The notes under the pieces are model-generated. The model did no database searches. It worked only from the letters and a program-made list of their open reading frames with translations, and had not been told where the DNA came from. A DNA stretch of 64,000 bases from an uncultured Oscillospiraceae bacterium (GTDB taxonomy: Bacteria; Bacillota; Clostridia; Oscillospirales; Oscillospiraceae). Below are positions 46,427-55,348 of this stretch, one piece after another. The stretch's first letter is position 1. The number at the start of each line of letters is the position of its first letter. The DNA is taken from the NCBI GenBank assembly GCA_944382965.1, contig CALWOA010000011.1, forward strand, positions 1-64,000. Reading direction: 5' to 3'. The translations under genes were made by a program, and so were the position numbers.

Positions 46427-47715
46427 TTCGTGCGTATTATCCAGAGCTGGACGAAACCCTCTACCGGGAAACTTTGGAAAACGGTCTGCCGGTGCTGGTG
46501 ATTCCCCGGAAGGGATTTACCAAGAAAATTGCCTATTTCGTCACGGACTACGGCTCCATCCATCGGGACTTTACCTTGGAGGGGCAGGAGTATCATGCCC
46601 CGGCGGGCGTTGCCCATTTCCTGGAGCATAAACTCTTCGACCTGCCGGGTGAGCGGGACGTAAGCGCCGAGTTTGCATCCATGGGCGCTTCTACCAACGC
46701 CTTTACCAGCTATGACATGACGGCCTACTATTTTTCCTGCACCGAGCATTTTGACGACTGCCTGAAGCTGCTGCTGGAATTTGTCAGCACCCCGTACTTC
46801 ACCGATGAAAGCGTGGCAAAGGAGCAGGGCATTATCGATCAGGAAATCGGCATGAACGAGGATGCCTCGGACAGCCGGGTGTTTGAAAATCTGATGCAGG
46901 CGCTGTATCATGCCCATCCCATTCGGGTGCCCATTCTGGGAACCTCCGCTACCATCCGGGAAATCACTCCCCAGGTGCTGGAAACCTGCCACCGGGCCTT
47001 CTACACCCCGGAGAATATGCTGCTGTGCGTCGTCGGCGACGTGGAGCCGGAGCAGGTGGCGAAGATTGCCCGGCAGGTGCTGGGCACCGATCACCGCCCG
47101 GCGGGGGTAAAGCAATACCTCTGGCAGGAGGATATGACCCGGCCTAAGGAAGAGGTCAGCCTTTCCATGGAGGTTGCCATGCCCATGTTCAGCCTGGGCT
47201 TCAAGTGCGAAAGCCTGGGCAAGGGAGAGCAGGCCATCCGGGAGGAAATGGTGGCAGACCTGGCGGCGGAGGCGCTGTTCGGTGAATCCTCCGAACTGTA
47301 TCTGAAACTGTACGAAGATGGCCTGATTGATTCGTCCTTTGGCGGCGGATTTGAAACCATTGACGGCTGCGCCATGCTGCTTTGCTCTGGTGATTCCGAC
47401 AATCCCCATGCCGTCCGGGACGCCATTGTGGCCCAGGGAGAAAAAATCGCAGCCCAGGGGCTGGAAGAAGAGGCTTTCCTGCGGATGAAGCGCAGCGCTC
47501 TGGGGCGCCGGATTCGGGGACTGGATAGTTTCGATGCTACCTGCTTCCGGGTTTGCGCCTACCACTTCTCGGACTTTGACTATTTCCGCTTCCCGGAAAT
47601 CTACCGGGATATCCAGCCGAAGGAAATCTGTGATTTCCTGGGCCGGGTAGTCCGGGCCGACCGGTGCAGCCTGTCCATCATCAACCCCATTTCCAGCAAT
47701 CCCATAGGAGGGTAA
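46423..47715 (+). CDS. M16-family zinc peptidase, active partner (YmfH-like)
   Basis: This 430 aa peptidase has the inverted zinc motif HFLEH (65-69) and the downstream Glu region (KEQGIIDQEIGMNED near 130-145), with GASTNAFTSYDMTAYYF matching the family. It lacks a signal peptide, so it acts in the cytosol. It follows its inactive partner with a 4-base overlap and is followed by lgt, whose RBS overlaps its stop codon (GGAGGGTAAG). Confidence 0.9.
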   Translation: MIRAYYPELDETLYRETLENGLPVLVIPRKGFTKKIAYFVTDYGSIHRDFTLEGQEYHAPAGVAHFLEHKLFDLPGERDVSAEFASMGASTNAFTSYDMTAYYFSCTEHFDDCLKLLLEFVSTPYFTDESVAKEQGIIDQEIGMNEDASDSRVFENLMQALYHAHPIRVPILGTSATIREITPQVLETCHRAFYTPENMLLCVVGDVEPEQVAKIARQVLGTDHRPAGVKQYLWQEDMTRPKEEVSLSMEVAMPMFSLGFKCESLGKGEQAIREEMVADLAAEALFGESSELYLKLYEDGLIDSSFGGGFETIDGCAMLLCSGDSDNPHAVRDAIVAQGEKIAAQGLEEEAFLRMKRSALGRRIRGLDSFDATCFRVCAYHFSDFDYFRFPEIYRDIQPKEICDFLGRVVRADRCSLSIINPISSNPIGG

Positions 47716-47719
47716 GACT

Positions 47720-48583
47720 ATGAATCTGAGTCAATACAGCACCATTTCTTTCCCCTCTTTGGGGATTGAAATCAACCCGCCCCAGGTTCTATCCCTGGGG
47801 CCGGTGGATATCCATTTGTACGGTCTGGTCATTGCCCTGGGCCTGATGCTGGCGGCAGTATATGGTATGCGCCGCAGCAAACAGTTCGGGCTGACGGAGG
47901 ACAACATTCTCGACGGCGTTCTGTGGATTACCCCCTTTGCCATTGTCTGCGCCCGGGCCTACTATGTGGCCTTTACCTGGGAGTACTATGCCCGCAATCC
48001 CATCTCCATCTTGTACATCTGGGAAGGCGGCCTGGCTATCTACGGCGGCGTCCTGGGCGCGGTGCTGGGTATGTGGGTTTTCTGCCGGGTGAAGAAGCTG
48101 AAATTCGCAGCGGTGCTGGATCTGGTTCTGCTGGGCTTCCTCATCGGCCAGGCCATGGGCCGTTGGGGCAACTTCTTCAACCGGGAAGCCTTCGGCGCGC
48201 CCACCGATTCCTTTTTCCGGATGGGACTGTACAACACCACAACCGGTGCCTGGGAGTATTACCATCCCACCTTCCTGTATGAGTCGGTGTGGAACCTGAT
48301 TGGCCTGGGGCTGCTGCATGTGCTGTCGAAGAAACGCCGCTATGACGGTCAGATTGCCTTGGGCTACGCCGCCTGGTACGGTCTGGGCCGGGCCTTTATC
48401 GAAGGACTGCGGATGGACAGCCTGTACTGGGGCCCCTTCCGGGTCAGTCAGGTGCTGGCGGCCCTGAGCTGCCTGGCGGCGGTGGGAATTCTGCTGTGGC
48501 AGAGCTTCCGCCCCCATGATTTGAGCGAGCTTTATGTCAACCAGGTCGCTCAAAAGGCAGCCCAGGAGCCCAAAAGCGAATAA
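47720..48583 (+). CDS. lgt: Prolipoprotein diacylglyceryl transferase
   Basis: This 287 aa membrane enzyme attaches diacylglycerol to the lipobox Cys of lipoprotein precursors, of which this window encodes at least three. It has the family signatures GGLAIYGGVLGAVLG (about 94-108), GRWGNFFNREAFG (about 149-161) and HPTFLYESVWNL (about 186-197), and seven membrane helices. The RBS overlaps the stop of the M16 gene, so translation is coupled to it. A terminator follows. Confidence 0.96.
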   Translation: MNLSQYSTISFPSLGIEINPPQVLSLGPVDIHLYGLVIALGLMLAAVYGMRRSKQFGLTEDNILDGVLWITPFAIVCARAYYVAFTWEYYARNPISILYIWEGGLAIYGGVLGAVLGMWVFCRVKKLKFAAVLDLVLLGFLIGQAMGRWGNFFNREAFGAPTDSFFRMGLYNTTTGAWEYYHPTFLYESVWNLIGLGLLHVLSKKRRYDGQIALGYAAWYGLGRAFIEGLRMDSLYWGPFRVSQVLAALSCLAAVGILLWQSFRPHDLSELYVNQVAQKAAQEPKSE

Positions 48584-48586
48584 CCC

Positions 48587-48621
48587 AAGAAAGCTGGAGA
48601 TTTTCTCCGGCTTTCTTTTTT
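48587..48621 (+). terminator. Intrinsic terminator after lgt
   Basis: AAGAAAGCTGGAGA pairs with TCTCCGGCTTTCTT around a TTTT loop (one G-T or mismatch), then TTTTTG. Confidence 0.8.
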
Positions 48622-48706
48622 GTCATTGGGTGATAGACCTTTTCACCAATTTTCTGAATCGCTCCTTGTGAAATATGCAGAACTTTCAAAATCTGCCATT
48701 TTTCCG

Positions 48707-48765
48707 TTGCACTTTTATGCAGATTGCGCTATACTCAATGCATGGAACGATTGGAATCGTTTCCA
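48707..48765 (+). promoter_or_regulatory. Promoter and LacI-type operator of the maltodextrin operon
   Basis: TTGCAC (48707-48712), 17-base spacer, TATACT (48730-48735). Just downstream, TGGAATCGTTTCCA (48752-48765) is a near-palindrome of the kind bound by LacI-family proteins; the larger stretch GGAACGATTGGAATCGTTTCC is itself nearly symmetric. A LacI gene lies in the same operon. Confidence 0.75.
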
Positions 48766-48810
48766 AATTACATAGTCCGACATGTTCGGACCAAATTAGG
48801 AGGAAAAACA

Positions 48811-50163
48811 ATGAAAAAGCTGATTGCTGTGCTGTTAGCTCTGGTCATGGTTTTGGGTCTGGCTGCCTGCGGCAGTTCCAACACCACAGAAACTCAGGCT
48901 CCCGCCGCTACCGGCGCTGCTGATGAGACCCAGGCTGCTGCCAATACTCCCGCCGGCGAAGGCCGTGTGTATTATCTGAACTTCAAGCCCGAAGCTGACG
49001 CTGCTCTGCAGGAGCTGGCTGCTCTGTATACCGAGCAGACCGGTGTTCCCGTCAAGGTTGTCACCGCTGCTTCCGGCACCTACTCCGACACCCTGACCGC
49101 TGAGATGGCCAAGTCTGAGGCTCCCACCGTCTTCAACATCGGCAACATGTCCGGCCTGAAGGACTGGGACGAGTACGCCCTGGATCTGACCGACACCGCT
49201 CTGGCCGGTGAGCTGAGCACCGACGACTTCAACCTGTACAACGAGGCTGGCGAACTGAAGGCTATGGGCCACTGCTACGAGTCCTTCGGTATCATCGTCA
49301 ACACCGCTCTGCTGGAGAAGGCTGGTCACTCCCTGGAGGAGATCACCAACTTTGAGACCCTGAAGACTGTTGCCGACGACATCCATGCCCGCAGCGCAGA
49401 GCTGGGCTTCGACGCCTTCTCCGCTTCCGGTCTGGACAGCTCCTCTTCCTGGCGTTTCTCCGGCCACCTGGCCAACATGCCTCTGGCTTACGAGTTCCGG
49501 GATGACGGCGTGGTAGAGCAGCCCGCTACCATTACCGGCGCTTACATGGACAACTTCCGCAACATCTGGGACCTGTACATCACCGATACTTCTGCTGACC
49601 CCAAGTCCCTGTCCACCTCCACCGCTGACGAGTCCAAGGCTCAGTTCACCGAGGGCAAGGCTGTGTTCTACCAGAACGGTACCTGGGAATACGCAGGTCT
49701 GCTGGAAGCTGGTATGAGCAGCGACGATCTGGCTATGATCCCCATCTACTGCGGCGTAGAAGGTGAAGAAGAGGCCGGTCTGTGCTCCGGCACCGAGAAC
49801 TGCTGGGCTGTGAACTCCCAGGTTTCCGAGGCCGATCAGCAGGCTTCTCTGGACTTCCTGTACTGGCTGGTTACCGACGAAGTGGCTGCCCAGAAGATGG
49901 TGGACACCCTGGGTGCTCTGCCCTTCAAGAACGCTCCGGAACCCACCAACGTGTTCCTGGCTGACGGCAACCGGATGCTGGAAGAGGGCAAGTACACTGT
50001 GACCTGGGCCTTCAACCACACTCCCAACGTCGACTCCTGGAGAGCTACCGTTGTCACCGCTCTGGCTGCTTACTCTGCTGATCCCACCGATGCCAACTGG
50101 GAGCAGGTTGTCTCTGCTTTCGTTGACGGCTGGGCCATCGAGTACAACATGGTCAACGGCTAA
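48811..50163 (+). CDS. Sugar ABC transporter substrate-binding lipoprotein (MalE-like)
   Basis: This 450 aa exported protein has a signal peptide ending in lipobox GLAAC (about 16-20), an Ala/Thr/Glu-rich linker, and a family 1 binding fold (VYYLNFKPEADAALQELAALYTEQTG; SKAQFTEGKAVFYQNGTWEY). ATG 48811 follows AGGAGG; the longer frame covers the operator. Codon use is strongly biased (GCT, GAC, AAG), implying high expression. malQ in the operon suggests maltodextrins as ligand, but this is inference. Confidence 0.9.
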   Translation: MKKLIAVLLALVMVLGLAACGSSNTTETQAPAATGAADETQAAANTPAGEGRVYYLNFKPEADAALQELAALYTEQTGVPVKVVTAASGTYSDTLTAEMAKSEAPTVFNIGNMSGLKDWDEYALDLTDTALAGELSTDDFNLYNEAGELKAMGHCYESFGIIVNTALLEKAGHSLEEITNFETLKTVADDIHARSAELGFDAFSASGLDSSSSWRFSGHLANMPLAYEFRDDGVVEQPATITGAYMDNFRNIWDLYITDTSADPKSLSTSTADESKAQFTEGKAVFYQNGTWEYAGLLEAGMSSDDLAMIPIYCGVEGEEEAGLCSGTENCWAVNSQVSEADQQASLDFLYWLVTDEVAAQKMVDTLGALPFKNAPEPTNVFLADGNRMLEEGKYTVTWAFNHTPNVDSWRATVVTALAAYSADPTDANWEQVVSAFVDGWAIEYNMVNG

Positions 50164-50180
50164 TTACCAAAGGAAAACAG

Positions 50181-50269
50181 GGGCGGGCATTTGCCCGCCC
50201 TTTCCCAAAATTGCTTTTGGACAGTGGGAAGAAACTTGGTGCAAGCCTCTGCCCATTGCCCAAAAGCAA
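50181..50269 (+). promoter_or_regulatory. Two successive RNA hairpins between binding protein and permease genes
   Basis: First: GGGCGGGC (50181-50188), ATTT loop, GCCCGCCC (50193-50200), with only TTT after it. Second: TTGCTTTTGG (50211-50220) pairs with CCAAAAGCAA (50260-50269), with TGGG/CCCA inside. They probably cut readthrough and protect the upstream mRNA so that more binding protein than permease is made. Confidence 0.65.
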
Positions 50270-50303
50270 CAACCACATCCATACGAAAGAGAGGGAGATC
50301 ATC

Positions 50304-51200
50304 TTGGCGAAAAGCAAACGCTCTGTCAATCTGGTGCAGCGCCCAATCCGGCGGTTTGCCCCCATCTTCATTTTACCTACGTTCCTGGCATTCGTCATCG
50401 GCTTTGTCTGGCCCTTCCTGCAGGGTATTTACCTGTCCTTCTGCAGCTTCAATACCCCCAAAGATGCCAAATGGGTGGGCTTTAGCAATTATATAAAAGC
50501 CTTTCAGGACCCGGGCTTTGCCAACGCCTTCTGGAACACGGCGGCCTTTGCGGTGGTGTCCATCATCCTGATTAACGTGGTGGCCTTCTTCATCGCCTTT
50601 GCCCTGACCCAGAAAATGCGGGGCGCGAACCTGTTTCGCACCGTGTTTTTCATGCCCAACCTGATCGGCGGCGTGGTGCTGGGCTACATCTGGAGCATGA
50701 TCTTCGACGGCATTCTGAAAAATTACGGCACCTACCTCACCGCCAACGGAACCTACGGTTTCTGGGGTCTGGTGATTCTGGTGGCCTGGCAGCAGATCGG
50801 CTACATGATGATTATTTACATCGCGGGACTCCAGGCCATTTCCGAGGATATGCTGGAGGCCGCCCGGATGGACGGCGCCACCGGCAGACAGACATTGTTC
50901 CAGGTCATCATCCCCAACGTGATGCCCTCCATTACCACTTGTACCTTCCTGACCTTGACCAACTCCTTCAAGATGTTCGACCAGAACATGGCCCTGACTG
51001 GCGGTCTGCCCAGTGTGATTCAGGACGGTGCCAAGATCAACATCACCGAACTGCTGGCGCTGAACATCTACTCTACTTACAATATCAATAAGAGCTGGCA
51101 CGGCGTGGCCCAGGCCAAGGCTGTGATATTCTTCATCCTGGTGGCTGTGCTGGCCATCTCCCAGCAGGCCGCTACCCGCCGTAAGGAGGTGCAGCAGTAA
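50304..51200 (+). CDS. Sugar ABC transporter permease (MalF-like), TTG start
   Basis: This 298 aa membrane protein has six helices and the EAA loop EAARMDGATGRQTLFQVIIPNV (about 195-215) that contacts the ATPase. I start it at TTG 50304, six bases after GAGGGAG (LAKSKRSVN); upstream in-frame ATG codons fall inside the hairpin region. Its stop overlaps the next permease start by one base (TAATG). Confidence 0.88.
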   Translation: MAKSKRSVNLVQRPIRRFAPIFILPTFLAFVIGFVWPFLQGIYLSFCSFNTPKDAKWVGFSNYIKAFQDPGFANAFWNTAAFAVVSIILINVVAFFIAFALTQKMRGANLFRTVFFMPNLIGGVVLGYIWSMIFDGILKNYGTYLTANGTYGFWGLVILVAWQQIGYMMIIYIAGLQAISEDMLEAARMDGATGRQTLFQVIIPNVMPSITTCTFLTLTNSFKMFDQNMALTGGLPSVIQDGAKINITELLALNIYSTYNINKSWHGVAQAKAVIFFILVAVLAISQQAATRRKEVQQ

Positions 51201-52051
51201 TGAAAAAATCGTCCCAGTATTCGAGTCTGAGTAAGGTCATGACCGTTTTATTTGCCCTGCTGTCTATTGCCTGGCTGATTCCCATTTTTGAGGTGGTTAT
51301 CAACTCCTTCAAGGCAAACAGCTTCGTCAACCTGGAGCCCTTCGCCCTGCCTACGGCGGAATCCTTTGTTGGCTGGGCCAACTACATCAAGGGCATGACC
51401 TTCGGCAACTATCCCTTCTTCCGGGCAGCCTTTTACAGCTTCTTTATCACCGTCGTCTCCGTTGCCCTGATTCTGTTGTTCTGCTCTATGTCTGCCTGGT
51501 ACATTGCCCGGGTTAACAGCACCATTTCCAGAGTGTTCTATTACCTGTGCCTGTTCTCCATGATTGTTCCCTTCCAGATGGTTATGTTCACCCTGACCTT
51601 CACCGCCGACCAGCTGGATCTGAACACCCCCTTCACCATTCCCGTGGTTTACCTGGGCTTCGGCGCAGGACTGGCCATCTTTATGTTCCTGGGATTTGTC
51701 AAGGGACTGCCGCTGGAAATTGAGGAAGCGGCGGCCATTGACGGCTGCGGCCCCCTGCGCACCTACTTCAACGTGGTGCTGCCCATGCTCAAGCCCACCC
51801 TGATTTCCGTGGGCATTCTGGAACTGATGTGGGTGTGGAACGACTATCTGCTGCCCTATCTGGTTCTGGACCGGACCAAGTATATGACCATCCCCATCCT
51901 GGTGCAGTACCTGAAAGGCAGCTACGGCACCGTGGATCTGGGTGCCACCATGGCGGTGATTATGATGAGCATTATCCCTATCATTGTCGCCTACATGTTC
52001 TGCCAGAAGCACATCATCAAGGGTGTGGCAGCCGGCGCCGTGAAGGGATAA
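51200..52051 (+). CDS. Sugar ABC transporter permease (MalG-like)
   Basis: This 283 aa membrane protein has six helices and the EAA motif EEAAAIDGCGPLRTYFNVVLPMLKP (about 175-199). It is translationally coupled to the first permease (TAATG). No ATPase gene is in the operon, so the complex must borrow a shared MsmX/MalK-type ATPase encoded elsewhere, as many Firmicutes sugar importers do. Confidence 0.92.
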   Translation: MKKSSQYSSLSKVMTVLFALLSIAWLIPIFEVVINSFKANSFVNLEPFALPTAESFVGWANYIKGMTFGNYPFFRAAFYSFFITVVSVALILLFCSMSAWYIARVNSTISRVFYYLCLFSMIVPFQMVMFTLTFTADQLDLNTPFTIPVVYLGFGAGLAIFMFLGFVKGLPLEIEEAAAIDGCGPLRTYFNVVLPMLKPTLISVGILELMWVWNDYLLPYLVLDRTKYMTIPILVQYLKGSYGTVDLGATMAVIMMSIIPIIVAYMFCQKHIIKGVAAGAVKG

Positions 52052-52081
52052 AAATCCATTTGCCGAAAGAGAGGTGTGTCC

Positions 52082-53125
52082 ATGACCATCAAAGACCTGG
52101 CCGCCAAAACCGGCTATGCCGTGGGCACCATTTCCCGGGCCTTGAACGGCCATCCCCATGTCAGTGAAAAAGCGCGAAAAGCCATTCTGGAAGCCGCCCG
52201 GGAAAGCGGCTTCCAGCTCAACACCAACGCCAAGCAGCTCAAGCAAACCCACTCCACCACCATTCTGGCGGTGGTCAAGGGTATCGGCAATGAGCTCTTC
52301 GGCGAGATGGTGGAAACCATTCAGAACCACATCGCCCAGACCCGCTACCAGCTGCTGGTGGACTACCTGGACGAAGATTCCAACGAGGTGACCCGGGCGG
52401 TGCAGCTGTGCCGGGAGCGAAAGCCTCTGGGCATCATCTTCCTGGGCGGCAATACCGACAATTTCCTTCGGGATTTTGCGGCTATCGACCTACCCTGCGT
52501 GGTGGTGACCCACGATGCATCCAGTCTGCCCTTTGCCAATCTGTCCAGCGTCACCACCGATGACCTTCAGGCTACCCGGAGTGCCATCGATACCCTGATT
52601 TCCATGGGCCACAGCCGCATTGCCATCATCGGCGGCAACCGACAGCTGTCGGATACCAGCCGCCTGCGTTATGAGGGCTGTATGCAAGCCTTTGCCAGCC
52701 ATGGCATCCCCTTTGATTCGGAGCGGGACTACCAGGGCGTGCGCTACTCCTATCAGGATGGCTACCGGGCGGTGCAGACTCTGCTGGACGGCGGCTGCAC
52801 CTTTACGGCGATTTTTGCCAGTGCCGACGTTATGGCCATCGGCGCCATCCGGGCACTGTGGGATCACGGTCTGCGGGTGCCGGAGGATGTGTCGGTGATG
52901 GGGGTGGACGGTCTGCCCCTGGGCAGCTTCCTGGTGCCCCAGCTGGCTACCGTGGTGCAGGACGCAGCCAAGCTTGCCCAGCAAAGCGTGGCGATTTTGC
53001 TGGAAGCCATTGAGCAGGGGTGCCCTGCCCGGCACGAAATCGTCCCCTTTGTCATCGCCCGCCGGGAGAGCATCCGGGACATTACACAAGGAGAAGCAAA
53101 ACCATGCGCGAAAGCGGAATTTTAA
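52082..53125 (+). CDS. LacI-family transcriptional regulator
   Basis: This 347 aa protein has the N-terminal helix-turn-helix and hinge (TIKDLAAKTGYAVGTISRALNGHPHVS, about 2-28) and a periplasmic-binding-like sensor domain (HSRIAIIGGNRQLSD; PEDVSVMGVDGLPLGSF). ATG 52082 is seven bases after AGAGG. Its 3' end overlaps malQ by 22 bases. The likely operator lies before the first gene of the operon, so it controls its own operon. Confidence 0.92.
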   Translation: MTIKDLAAKTGYAVGTISRALNGHPHVSEKARKAILEAARESGFQLNTNAKQLKQTHSTTILAVVKGIGNELFGEMVETIQNHIAQTRYQLLVDYLDEDSNEVTRAVQLCRERKPLGIIFLGGNTDNFLRDFAAIDLPCVVVTHDASSLPFANLSSVTTDDLQATRSAIDTLISMGHSRIAIIGGNRQLSDTSRLRYEGCMQAFASHGIPFDSERDYQGVRYSYQDGYRAVQTLLDGGCTFTAIFASADVMAIGAIRALWDHGLRVPEDVSVMGVDGLPLGSFLVPQLATVVQDAAKLAQQSVAILLEAIEQGCPARHEIVPFVIARRESIRDITQGEAKPCAKAEF

Positions 53126-54582
53126 TGCACATCACCTCCCTGCCCGGGCCCTATGGCATCGGCGCCATGGGCAAGGAGGCTTACCACTTTGTGGATTTTC
53201 TGGAAAAGGCAGGCCAGTCCTGCTGGCAGATTCTGCCCCTGACCCCCACAGGCTACGGCGATTCCCCCTACCAATCCTTCGGCGCCTGTGTCGGAAACCC
53301 TTACCTCATTGACCTGGATACCCTGGTGGCGGAAGGACTGCTGAAGAAGAAGGAACTGCGCAGCATCACCTGGTGCCAGAGCGCCGAACGGGTGGATTTC
53401 GGCATCCAGTATGCCCAGCGGCTGGCGGTGCTGGCTCTGGCATACCAGCGGTTTGTGCCGGGAGAAGCGTACGAAACCTTCCTGGAAGAAAATCAAAGCT
53501 GGCTGCCGGATTATGCCCTGTTTATGGCCCTGAAGGACGAAAATGGGGGAAAACCCTGGTTGGACTGGCCCGAGGACGTAAAACTGCGCAAGCCCAAAGC
53601 CCTGGAAGAAAAGCGGAAAGAACTGTCCGATGCCATCGCCCGGCAGTATTTCCTGCAATATCAGTTTGACCGGCAGTGGAAGACCCTGCGCAGCTACGCC
53701 AATGAAAAAGGCATCCGCATCATCGGCGATGTACCCATCTATGTGCCATTGGACTCTGTGGACGTGTGGGCCAATCCCCAGCTTTTCCAGCTGGATGAGA
53801 CCCGCCGGCCGGAGGTGGTGGCAGGGTGCCCGCCGGATTCCTTCACCGCCGACGGCCAGCTCTGGGGCAATCCCATTTACGACTGGAAAACTATGGCCAA
53901 GAACGGCTACCGATGGTGGATTCATCGCCTGGAAGCCGCGGCGAAAATGTATGATGTGGTGCGTATCGACCATTTCCGGGGCTTTGAAAGCTACTGGGCT
54001 GTGCCCGCCGGGGACAAAACCGCCCGGAATGGTAAGTGGGTCAAAGGCCCAGGCCTGGACTTTATCCGCACCATTCAGAAAGCCCTGCCCAAGCTGGACT
54101 TTATTGCCGAGGATCTGGGCTATGTGACCACGGAAGTGCGGCAGCTTCAGCTGGATTCCGGCTATCCCGGCATGAAGGTCATGGAATTTGCCTTTGATTC
54201 CCGGGAGGAAAGCGACTACCTGCCCCATCTGTACCCGGTGGATTCCATCTGCTACACCGGCACCCACGACAACGTGACCCTGAAACAGTGGTTTGACGAA
54301 GCATCCAAAGAGGATGTGGCCTATGCCAAGGCCTACCTGGGTCTGAACAAGGAGGAAGGCTACATCTGGGGTATGATCCGGGGAGCCATGTCCTCGGTGT
54401 CCCGGCTGTGCGTGGTGCAGATGCAGGATTATCTGGAACTGGGCAAGCATGCCCGGATGAATTTCCCCGGTACCTTGTCCAGCGCTAACTGGACCTGGCG
54501 GGCGAAAAAGGGCTTTGATTCCGATGCCCTGGCAAAGCGGATTTACAAGCTGACCAAGCTCTACGGCAGAGCCAAAGCATAA
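53104..54582 (+). CDS. malQ: 4-alpha-glucanotransferase (amylomaltase)
   Basis: This 492 aa GH77 enzyme disproportionates maltodextrins. Visible family motifs: SCWQILPLTPTGYGDSPYQS, IIGDVPIYVPLDSVDVW, VRIDHFRGFESYWAVP (nucleophile Asp), FIAEDLGY (acid/base Glu) and GTHDNVTLKQW (third carboxylate). ATG 53104 follows AAGGAG within the end of the LacI gene. It marks the operon as maltodextrin-related. A strong terminator follows. Confidence 0.96.
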   Translation: MRESGILMHITSLPGPYGIGAMGKEAYHFVDFLEKAGQSCWQILPLTPTGYGDSPYQSFGACVGNPYLIDLDTLVAEGLLKKKELRSITWCQSAERVDFGIQYAQRLAVLALAYQRFVPGEAYETFLEENQSWLPDYALFMALKDENGGKPWLDWPEDVKLRKPKALEEKRKELSDAIARQYFLQYQFDRQWKTLRSYANEKGIRIIGDVPIYVPLDSVDVWANPQLFQLDETRRPEVVAGCPPDSFTADGQLWGNPIYDWKTMAKNGYRWWIHRLEAAAKMYDVVRIDHFRGFESYWAVPAGDKTARNGKWVKGPGLDFIRTIQKALPKLDFIAEDLGYVTTEVRQLQLDSGYPGMKVMEFAFDSREESDYLPHLYPVDSICYTGTHDNVTLKQWFDEASKEDVAYAKAYLGLNKEEGYIWGMIRGAMSSVSRLCVVQMQDYLELGKHARMNFPGTLSSANWTWRAKKGFDSDALAKRIYKLTKLYGRAKA

Positions 54583-54614
54583 AAAACCGGGAGGGTTTCC
54601 CCTCCCGGTTTTTT
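54583..54614 (+). terminator. Intrinsic terminator after malQ
   Basis: AAAACCGGGAGG (54583-54594), six-base loop, CCTCCCGGTTTT (54601-54612), then TTG. Confidence 0.9.
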
Positions 54615-54697
54615 GAAAATTCAACAACTGTTTACACCTGCTCTACTTTCCCTTTGGAAGAACCTATGGTAAAATAGAAAAATGCGAGGTGACCAAA

Positions 54698-55330
54698 ATG
54701 GGAAGCTGTATAATTTTCTGCGCCGCAGAATTTGATGCTCTGGCGCGGCCTTTGGCAGAGGATGACTTTGTCATCGCCGCCGATGGCGGTCTGCGGCATA
54801 CGGAAAAATTGGGGATTGTGCCCCAGGAAATTCTGGGAGATTTTGACTCCCTGGGATATACCCCCACCGGGGCCAACGTGTTCCCGGTGGAAAAAGACGA
54901 TACCGACGCCATGCTGGCGGTGCGCCGGGGATTGCAGCTGGGATACCGGGAATTTGTGCTCTACGGCAGTGTGGACGGCTCCCGGCTGGATCATACCGTG
55001 GCAAACTTCCAGACACTGCAATTTCTTGCCGACCGGGGAGCGGTGGGGTATCTGGTGGGGAAGGATTTCCTCATCACAGTGGTAAAAGATGGGGCCATTG
55101 CCTTCCCTGCCGGGTGCCGGGGAACCGTAAGCGTATTCTGCCTGGGCAGCGATGCTTCGGGCGTAACACTGGAAGGGCTATATTACCCTCTGAAAAACGG
55201 AAAGCTCACCGCCGGGTTTCCCCTGGGGGTAAGCAACCACTTTACCGACGACCCTGCCCGCATTGCCGTCGGACAGGGCAGCCTTCTGGTGCTGTGGCAG
55301 CGGGAAAACGGCTTCCCTGAGAGAAACTAA
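54698..55330 (+). CDS. thiN: Thiamine pyrophosphokinase
   Basis: This 210 aa enzyme makes thiamine diphosphate from thiamine and ATP. Motifs: VIAADGGLRHTEKLG (about 27-41), GDFDSLG (about 50-56), VEKDDTDAMLAV (about 68-79) and YGSVDGSRLDHTVANF (about 94-109). ATG 54698 is six bases after GAGGTG. In Firmicutes it often follows rpe/rsgA, but here it leads a P-type ATPase and a MocR gene. Confidence 0.93.
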   Translation: MGSCIIFCAAEFDALARPLAEDDFVIAADGGLRHTEKLGIVPQEILGDFDSLGYTPTGANVFPVEKDDTDAMLAVRRGLQLGYREFVLYGSVDGSRLDHTVANFQTLQFLADRGAVGYLVGKDFLITVVKDGAIAFPAGCRGTVSVFCLGSDASGVTLEGLYYPLKNGKLTAGFPLGVSNHFTDDPARIAVGQGSLLVLWQRENGFPERN

Positions 55331-55348
55331 ACCAAAGGAGATGGGGCT

